A DNA stretch of 12,528 nt from an uncultured Clostridia bacterium. GTDB taxonomy: Bacteria > Bacillota > Clostridia > RUG12999. The translations under genes were made by a program, and so were the position numbers. The stretch covers positions 1-12,528 of the forward strand of contig CATIYX010000163.1 of assembly GCA_949739095.1 (NCBI GenBank), written 5' to 3'. The notes beneath the pieces were generated by a model. The model searched no databases and was not told the DNA's origin. It saw only the letters and a program-made list of their open reading frames with translations. This document shows, in pieces, positions 7,211 to 12,528 of the stretch (positions are counted from its first letter, which is position 1; each line of letters starts with the position of its first letter).

Positions 7211-10200
7211 ATGAAACATAGAAAAAAACTGCCATGGATTGTATTAGCTGGACTAATCGTTTCCCTTTTTGCAGGAATTGTCCCGGCAGCAGCGGAAATG
7301 ACACCGGCGCAGACCGCAGCTTATTATAGTTATACCATTGGAAATTTTGTAGAGGGATACGAGGGATATGCTTACGAAAAAAAAGCAGATTTTGCTTCCC
7401 TTGACGAGTTAAAAGCGTTTCCGGCAATCGCGGCAGGCTCGGGAAATAAGTGGGATGGCGTAAGCGTAGTGAATGGCAAACCTGTTATGAGTAAGGCGAA
7501 TGATGTGATTGATTTTCTTTTTCCGACGTATGATGATAAAGAAATCGAAAAACCGACAGCACAAAAATCGTATGCATTGTTCAGTTATTCGCTGGGAACA
7601 ACAGATGCAAATTTTCAAAGTTCGCCCGGGCAGACGGCACGGCATCAAAAAGGGAAAATGGAGTTTAATCAAAAGGGTGCAAGCGGCGCTGTGTGGACGC
7701 AAGTGACGGATGATATTCAAAATTTTGCAGCAAATGACATTCTCACGATTAAAACGTTTCAGGATGCAACACGACAAAATTCCGCGAAATTGTTAGAATA
7801 TACAACTTGGGTGAAAAATGAAACAAAAAACACAGGATTTGTGAAGCAATTGGAAAACGTAAATCCACAAGCTTCTGCTGCCAATCAGAATATTAAAAAT
7901 TATAATGCGAAAGTGCTGGACGGAAATACTGGTACTGTCACTATTTATAGCTGGGGCAGTTATGAACAATATGAATATTTGCTGCGGGAAACTATTCGCA
8001 GTGTGGAAGCGGAAATGCTGGGAAGCAACCGTTCTTTACAAAATGTAACAAGCAATTTAAAATTACCGCAGGATTTAGCATTAAAGTTGGATAAAGAACA
8101 CATTGGAAGTGTGAAATGGACATCTAGCAATGAGGCAATTGTGAACGCCCAAACTGGTGCTGTGACGCGCTTGGAATCAGGGGACCAAAAAGTGACATTG
8201 ACAGCGGTGTACACTGTCAGCGGTGCAGAAGGGGAAAAAACAAAAACCATTGCATATCCGATTACCATTCCGACATCTGCGGCAATGACACCGGAAGAAG
8301 CATTTTATTACCGTTACACTATGGGAAAAATGATAGATGGGTACGATGGCTATGCCTATGAAAATGATTTGAATTTTGCCTCACTGGCAGAACTGAAAAC
8401 AGCGGATAATATCGAAGTGAGAAGCGATGCAGGAATGTCTGTCGAGGGAGGAAAAGCAAAATTCGGGAAAGGCGCAGGAGAGGTTAGTTTTAAGTATCCG
8501 GATAAAGATATTATGGGGAATGATAAACCGGTGAACGGAAAAATGTATAGTGAGACGGCTTTTTCCATCAACCCCAAATCCACATTTTTGAATATGTCTT
8601 CCGGAGCAGGTGTGAAGACCGAAGGTTCTAAAATCAAGCTTAGCTATAGAACCGATACGAATGGTGAAGGATTTCAGGAGGCAACAGCTGATATTCAAAA
8701 TTTTGCAGCGAACGATATTCTACGGTATAAGTTTTATTTGGATGCAACACGGAAAGAAGACCCTAATGGTTTGCTGTGTTACACAACATGGATAGAAAAC
8801 AGCACGAAAAACACCAGTTGGATATTACAAAAAGAGAATTATAACCCCAGATGGGGTTCAACCAATACAAGCCTTGTAGAGATAACGTTTAAAACAGCTG
8901 CCTATAATAATGGGATTGGAACGGCGCATTCTGTTGCGGCATATGAACGGTTTGAATATTTGCTGCGCGACCTGGTACGGAAAACTGAGAAGGATATGCT
9001 GCAAGGAAATACGACGCTGAACCGCGTAGAAATGGACTTGCGGTTGCAGAGCGGCGAGACGGTATTGGACAAGGGATGCCGTGGAACTGTGACGTGGGAG
9101 TCCACTGATGCAAACGTGATTAATCCGCAAACCGGTAAGGTGGAACGTTCCACAACGGAGGACAAATATGTAACTTTGACAGCTACCTATAGCGTAGCGG
9201 ATGAAAAGGGCGAAACAAAAGAAAAAGTAATTGCATATGAAGTTTTTGTGCCGATGAATGCACCGCTTCGTAAACTGGCAGATAAATTTACTTGGGAGGT
9301 TATTAGCAATACACAGACGGCAGACAGCGTTCGGGGAGATTTGAATTTGGTAAATACATATACGCATGAAAGCGTACCGGACTGTACTGCGGCGGTGAGC
9401 TGGGCAGCGCTTAGCGGCGAAGATGCAGTGAATACGGAAACGGGAGAAATCACACGTCAAGCGACAGATGATATTAAAGTAGAACTTGAGGCAACGCTGA
9501 AAGACGGAGATGCAGAAGTGAAAATTGTATTTTCGTTTACGGTGCCGCGCTACATATCTCCGCAGGAGGAGGTAGACACGGTTGCACAGAATTTGACATG
9601 GGAATCTATCAGTGCAGAGCCGCAAAACGGTGTGACTAAAAAACTAACGCTACCCAGCACGATGGCAACGATAGATAACAATACAGCGCAAATCTCATGG
9701 AAGGTATCGGCAGGCAGTGCAGCAACCTCACCAGATGGAACGATTACGCCACAAAGTACAGATACGCTTGCAACACTGGAAGCGGTTGTTTCCTGTAATG
9801 GAGCGCAAGCGAAAAAAGAGTTTCAGTTTGTTGTTTTGGCGGTAAATAAAGATTTAGAGCATTTTTATGTCAATTTTAAGGCAGAAGGAGATAAGACTTT
9901 GTCAGAATCTTCTTATGCGGCGGCAATGGAAACCAGAACCACAGGCGCAGTGGAAGAAGGATATTCTGCACAGTTTATAGATGGAAAGGGCTTACAATTG
10001 CAATCAACAGGAGTGAATGCAGACGCCGATAAATTCACGTTGCACTGGAATATGCTGTCTTCCGCAGCGGATGCAACGGCAATGGAAAATTTGAAAACGA
10101 CTTCAACCATCTATGAAGTTACGATGTATGTTATCGGTAAAGACAAGGCGAATACACGTGTGACACTCGTTGATGCACAAAACAGAAATGCCATTTTGTT

Positions 10201-12190
10201 TACAGCCAGAAATGATATTGTAGGCATACAGGCAGGAAACAAATGGAATGCAGAAGGAAGAGTGCCATGGGGAGATACGAATATTTATCCCACACTCTTT
10301 GATGGAGAAAACGGACCGCGTGTTACATTCCGTGCCGAGTATAATCATATGACAGGCAAATTGAATGCCTATGTGAAGCTGGAGGATTACACAGGGCCGG
10401 AGAATTACGGAGAATATTATCAGATAGCAACAAATGTTGCGCCGAATAATGCTGCCGTGACAGGTAGTCTTGTCGGTATGGAAATTGATTCCTGCGGGGC
10501 TAACGACGTAGTGATAGAGCGTGTCCGCTGTTATACTACCTCCCATGCTGTAAAAGAAGCGACTTCTGAAGTTGTGCAAGCATTGGATTATATGAATGGA
10601 CAAAATGAGGAATTTGTAGTGGGAAATCTAGAATTTCCGCAAGCAATTGACCAATACGGCGCATCCATTTCATGGAAGAGCGAACCGGAAGGATATTTTG
10701 ACGGAAAAGGGAATTTACTTTCTCGACCGGCAGCATATGAAACGGTAGATGTTGCCATTACTCCTGTTATAACATTTGCAAATGCAGCATGGGCATCCGC
10801 AGCACCAGCGTTTCCGGCAAACACAGTGACAGTAGTCGGTGTGAATAGCGAAAATACTGCGCTAAACAAAAAAGTGAGCGTTTCGGGTGCGAAAGCGGCA
10901 GAAGGCAAACGTGCAGATTATATTACGGATGGTAGTCTCGAACGTGGATTTTCGACTGACGGAACAGAAAAACGCTTTGATATCATTGTTGACTTAGCGG
11001 ACATAGCTTGGAATAAACTGAAGATTACCGAGGGTGAAGCTTATAATGTAGCATCTTACGAAATCAGCGTGTCGGATGATAAAAGAAATTGGACAACAGT
11101 TCAAACTGGTACAACGCTGCAAATGAAAGAAGTGACATTAGCGGATGACAAAGGCAGCCGATATGTAAGGCTTTCTGTTCAGGGAAAAACATTTGAAAGT
11201 TTGCCAGTACATATTAAGGAGATAGAAGCATTTTTTGAACCGTCTGATGCATACCGTGCGAAAGCAGATCTGGAGCAGGTAACATTGCCGACAGGAATGG
11301 TGAAACAGAACTTTACGATTCCGGCAAAAGGCGCTGTTTACGGAAGTGAATTTACTTGGTCGTCAAGCCGCAGCGATATTTTATCCGTTGTCGTGACACC
11401 CTCCGAAGAAGGGTATTTGGTAACAGTAATACAGCCGGAGCGCAATACACCTGTTACGCTGACTTTAAAAACAGGAGATATTACCGAGCAGTATCAGATA
11501 ACCGTGCAGGGGAAAACTTACGGCGGTGGTGGCATAGGCGGTGGCGCAGGCAGCGGTACCGGCGGAGGAAACAGAGTATCCGGAAGCGCAAGCAGTACGA
11601 TTCCATATCTTCCGACAGAAACAAACCGAAGTGAAAACATTTATCTGACAGGATATTTCCCTGATGTAACAGGATGGGCGGAAAGCTATATTAACAGACT
11701 TTATGAAAATAAAATTGTCAGCGGAGATACACAGGGCTATTTCAATCCGGAAGCGCAAGTGTCGCGCGGAGAATATATCAAAATGCTGACATTGGTATTG
11801 GGGATTGTGCCGGATACACAAGCAGACCTCCCATTTACAGATGTTTCGGCGGAACATTGGGCAAGACCATATATCGCGGCAGCGTATAAATTGGGTATTA
11901 TCAGTGGTATTTCCGAAACAGAATTCGGTGTTGAACAGGCGGTTACGCGTCAAGATTTGGCAGTGATGACAAATCGTGCATTGGAAAAAATGGGGCGAAA
12001 AATGCATCCTGTAGCGGAGAAAACAGAATTTACCGATAGATCTGTGATTGCACCATATGCGATAGAAAGCGTTGAAAGTATGCAGCGCTGTGGTATTATA
12101 AATGGTAAGCCGGACGGCGGCTTCTACCCGCTGGATTGTGCAACGCGTGCCGAAAGTGCGAAAATTCTGTGCGGCGTGCTGTCGAACTAG
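7211..12190 (+). CDS. Large multidomain SLH protein with duplicated N-terminal module and discoidin-like domain
   Basis: The 1659-residue product has a signal peptide (KHRKK, hydrophobic core, likely cleavage after PAAA at residue 28). Domains in order: two copies of a module of about 325 residues (30-358 and 359-681), each a predicted beta-sandwich followed by a degenerate bacterial Ig-like domain (V-x-W-(T/E)-S, then a TG-x-V turn and a VTLTA strand); two more degenerate Ig-like domains (about 682-781 and 782-878); a region resembling a concanavalin-like sandwich (about 879-1115); another Ig-like domain (about 1116-1212); an F5/8 type C or discoidin-like domain (about 1213-1346, with NTALNKKV, ITDGS, WTTVQTG and RYVRLSV); a last Ig-like domain (1350-1435); a Gly-rich linker (about 1437-1460); and three SLH domains (about 1477-1659). 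The third SLH has a canonical TRAE, the others SRGE and TRQD. I see no catalytic domain. The likely role is a wall-anchored polysaccharide binder or scaffold. The domain boundaries are approximate and read by eye. Confidence 0.88.
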   Translation: MKHRKKLPWIVLAGLIVSLFAGIVPAAAEMTPAQTAAYYSYTIGNFVEGYEGYAYEKKADFASLDELKAFPAIAAGSGNKWDGVSVVNGKPVMSKANDVIDFLFPTYDDKEIEKPTAQKSYALFSYSLGTTDANFQSSPGQTARHQKGKMEFNQKGASGAVWTQVTDDIQNFAANDILTIKTFQDATRQNSAKLLEYTTWVKNETKNTGFVKQLENVNPQASAANQNIKNYNAKVLDGNTGTVTIYSWGSYEQYEYLLRETIRSVEAEMLGSNRSLQNVTSNLKLPQDLALKLDKEHIGSVKWTSSNEAIVNAQTGAVTRLESGDQKVTLTAVYTVSGAEGEKTKTIAYPITIPTSAAMTPEEAFYYRYTMGKMIDGYDGYAYENDLNFASLAELKTADNIEVRSDAGMSVEGGKAKFGKGAGEVSFKYPDKDIMGNDKPVNGKMYSETAFSINPKSTFLNMSSGAGVKTEGSKIKLSYRTDTNGEGFQEATADIQNFAANDILRYKFYLDATRKEDPNGLLCYTTWIENSTKNTSWILQKENYNPRWGSTNTSLVEITFKTAAYNNGIGTAHSVAAYERFEYLLRDLVRKTEKDMLQGNTTLNRVEMDLRLQSGETVLDKGCRGTVTWESTDANVINPQTGKVERSTTEDKYVTLTATYSVADEKGETKEKVIAYEVFVPMNAPLRKLADKFTWEVISNTQTADSVRGDLNLVNTYTHESVPDCTAAVSWAALSGEDAVNTETGEITRQATDDIKVELEATLKDGDAEVKIVFSFTVPRYISPQEEVDTVAQNLTWESISAEPQNGVTKKLTLPSTMATIDNNTAQISWKVSAGSAATSPDGTITPQSTDTLATLEAVVSCNGAQAKKEFQFVVLAVNKDLEHFYVNFKAEGDKTLSESSYAAAMETRTTGAVEEGYSAQFIDGKGLQLQSTGVNADADKFTLHWNMLSSAADATAMENLKTTSTIYEVTMYVIGKDKANTRVTLVDAQNRNAILFTARNDIVGIQAGNKWNAEGRVPWGDTNIYPTLFDGENGPRVTFRAEYNHMTGKLNAYVKLEDYTGPENYGEYYQIATNVAPNNAAVTGSLVGMEIDSCGANDVVIERVRCYTTSHAVKEATSEVVQALDYMNGQNEEFVVGNLEFPQAIDQYGASISWKSEPEGYFDGKGNLLSRPAAYETVDVAITPVITFANAAWASAAPAFPANTVTVVGVNSENTALNKKVSVSGAKAAEGKRADYITDGSLERGFSTDGTEKRFDIIVDLADIAWNKLKITEGEAYNVASYEISVSDDKRNWTTVQTGTTLQMKEVTLADDKGSRYVRLSVQGKTFESLPVHIKEIEAFFEPSDAYRAKADLEQVTLPTGMVKQNFTIPAKGAVYGSEFTWSSSRSDILSVVVTPSEEGYLVTVIQPERNTPVTLTLKTGDITEQYQITVQGKTYGGGGIGGGAGSGTGGGNRVSGSASSTIPYLPTETNRSENIYLTGYFPDVTGWAESYINRLYENKIVSGDTQGYFNPEAQVSRGEYIKMLTLVLGIVPDTQADLPFTDVSAEHWARPYIAAAYKLGIISGISETEFGVEQAVTRQDLAVMTNRALEKMGRKMHPVAEKTEFTDRSVIAPYAIESVESMQRCGIINGKPDGGFYPLDCATRAESAKILCGVLSN
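7298..8284 (+). repeat. Intragenic tandem duplication, copy 1
   Basis: This is the first copy of a module encoding residues 30-358 of the large SLH protein. It opens with MTPAQ, followed by a tyrosine/glycine-rich signature (YYxYTxG, GYxGYAYE, FASLxELK). Its core carries DIQNFAANDIL and DATR, and it closes with a degenerate Ig-like domain. The copy is aligned along its whole length with 8285-9253. Confidence 0.85.
8285..9253 (+). repeat. Intragenic tandem duplication, copy 2
   Basis: This second copy encodes residues 359-681 and opens with MTPEE. The same landmarks recur in the same order: the YYxYTxG, GYxGYAYE and FASLxELK signature, DIQNFAANDIL, DATR, a W-x-x-(E/N)-x-T-K-N-T segment and the terminal Ig-like domain. 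Most of the copy has diverged. However, a stretch of 21 bases is identical between 7711-7731 and 8689-8709, so the core strand is either conserved or was homogenised. Confidence 0.85.
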
Positions 12191-12196
12191 GGGAGG
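12191..12196 (+). promoter_or_regulatory. Ribosome binding site of the last gene
   Basis: GGGAGG begins directly after the TAG stop (12188-12190) of the large SLH gene and lies 7 bases before the ATG at 12204. The close spacing fixes the start of the truncated gene and supports co-translation with the preceding one. Confidence 0.8.
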
Positions 12197-12203
12197 CGAA
12201 ACA

Positions 12204-12528
12204 ATGAAAAGATATAAAAAGACGTTTTGTCTGTTGCTGGGAGGGCTGTTGCTAAGCAGTGCAATGCTGTCAGCTGCGGAGACGGTGACGCCAGAAACGA
12301 TGTCCGTTGCCGCACCGACTGTGGCGGCAGAGGCGAATCCGGGGGAAGTCTATGATTATGAGCGCGATACTGCCTATGCCCGCTTAGCGCAGTGGCAGGA
12401 TCCAAATTACATGAGCGATGAAGAGTTTTTTGGAAAATACGAAAACGGTCAGTGGATTAATTCCGGCAAGCTAGACTATGAACGAATTTTGGATTTGTCA
12501 GCGGTAAAAGCGGCAGTAGAGCAGCAAA
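12204..12528 (+). CDS. Secreted protein, 5' part only (cut by the window edge)
   Basis: The first 108 codons of an open frame run off the right edge. The protein starts with a signal peptide (KRYKK, hydrophobic core LLLGGLLL, likely cleavage near SAA at residues 23-25), followed by an Ala/Val/Thr-rich linker. From about residue 50 a folded region begins with WQDPNYMSDEEFFG, an aromatic turn and then KLDYERILDLSAV. This segment resembles the N-terminal region of some large secreted proteins of Bacillota that I associate with glycan-degrading enzymes or carbohydrate-binding proteins, but the match is from memory and weak. The gene lies 13 bases after the large SLH protein in the same orientation, so it probably belongs to the operon. 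Being next to importer and binding genes, it may encode the depolymerising enzyme. Confidence 0.8.
   Translation, partial: MKRYKKTFCLLLGGLLLSSAMLSAAETVTPETMSVAAPTVAAEANPGEVYDYERDTAYARLAQWQDPNYMSDEEFFGKYENGQWINSGKLDYERILDLSAVKAAVEQQ

Noticed and set aside
6711..7427. 238-codon minus-strand frame spanning the junction of the two SLH genes
   Set aside because: It is antisense to two well-supported secreted proteins, including a signal peptide and a ribosome binding site. It has no domain of its own.
8858..9625. 255-codon minus-strand frame inside the 1659-residue gene
   Set aside because: The Cys- and Arg-rich product is typical of an antisense shadow, and the plus-strand frame shows a conserved duplicated module across the same bases.
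1..12528. CRISPR array, insertion sequence or attachment site
   Set aside because: I found no regularly spaced short repeats, no transposase or integrase frame and no paired terminal repeats. The only large repeat is the in-frame duplication at 7298-9253.

Overview
The window looks like chromosomal DNA of a low-to-moderate G+C Gram-positive bacterium, most likely of class Clostridia. The reasons are strong GGGAGG-type ribosome binding sites before every gene, a lipoprotein-type solute-binding protein, permeases of the LplB/YtcP type common in Bacillota, and secreted proteins carrying S-layer homology (SLH) domains. I cannot fix the genus from the sequence. Gut or plant-fibre degrading Clostridia with many SLH proteins would fit.

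Layout. Positions 1-30 hold the Rho-independent terminator of a gene that ends before the window. Positions 31-1030 form an AT-rich stretch with no convincing gene. It contains a second terminator-like hairpin (478-503), two weaker hairpins and a plausible promoter (973-1002). From 1042 to the right edge six genes lie head to tail on the plus strand with gaps of 12-39 bases and no terminator between them, so they look like one operon that continues past the window. In order they are: a lipoprotein sugar-binding protein (1042-2634); two CUT1-type ABC permeases (2674-3621 and 3634-4512); an 881-residue secreted protein with N-terminal SLH repeats and a large unrecognised beta-rich body (4545-7190); a 1659-residue secreted multidomain protein with C-terminal SLH repeats (7211-12190); and the first 108 codons of another secreted protein (12204 to the edge).

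Reading of the system. The first three genes encode an importer for an oligosaccharide or a related glycan breakdown product. They lack an ATPase gene, as is usual for this transporter class, in which one ATPase made elsewhere serves several importers. The two SLH proteins would sit in the cell wall just outside the importer. The larger one is built from a tandemly duplicated predicted beta-sandwich plus degenerate Ig-like unit, further Ig-like domains, a concanavalin-like domain and a discoidin-like (F5/8 type C) domain. I see no catalytic domain in it, so binding or scaffolding of a polysaccharide is the best guess. The truncated last gene may encode the enzyme. Together this resembles a Gram-positive glycan capture-and-import locus. 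The substrate cannot be read from the sequence. The least explained parts are the body of the 881-residue protein and the duplicated module of the 1659-residue protein.
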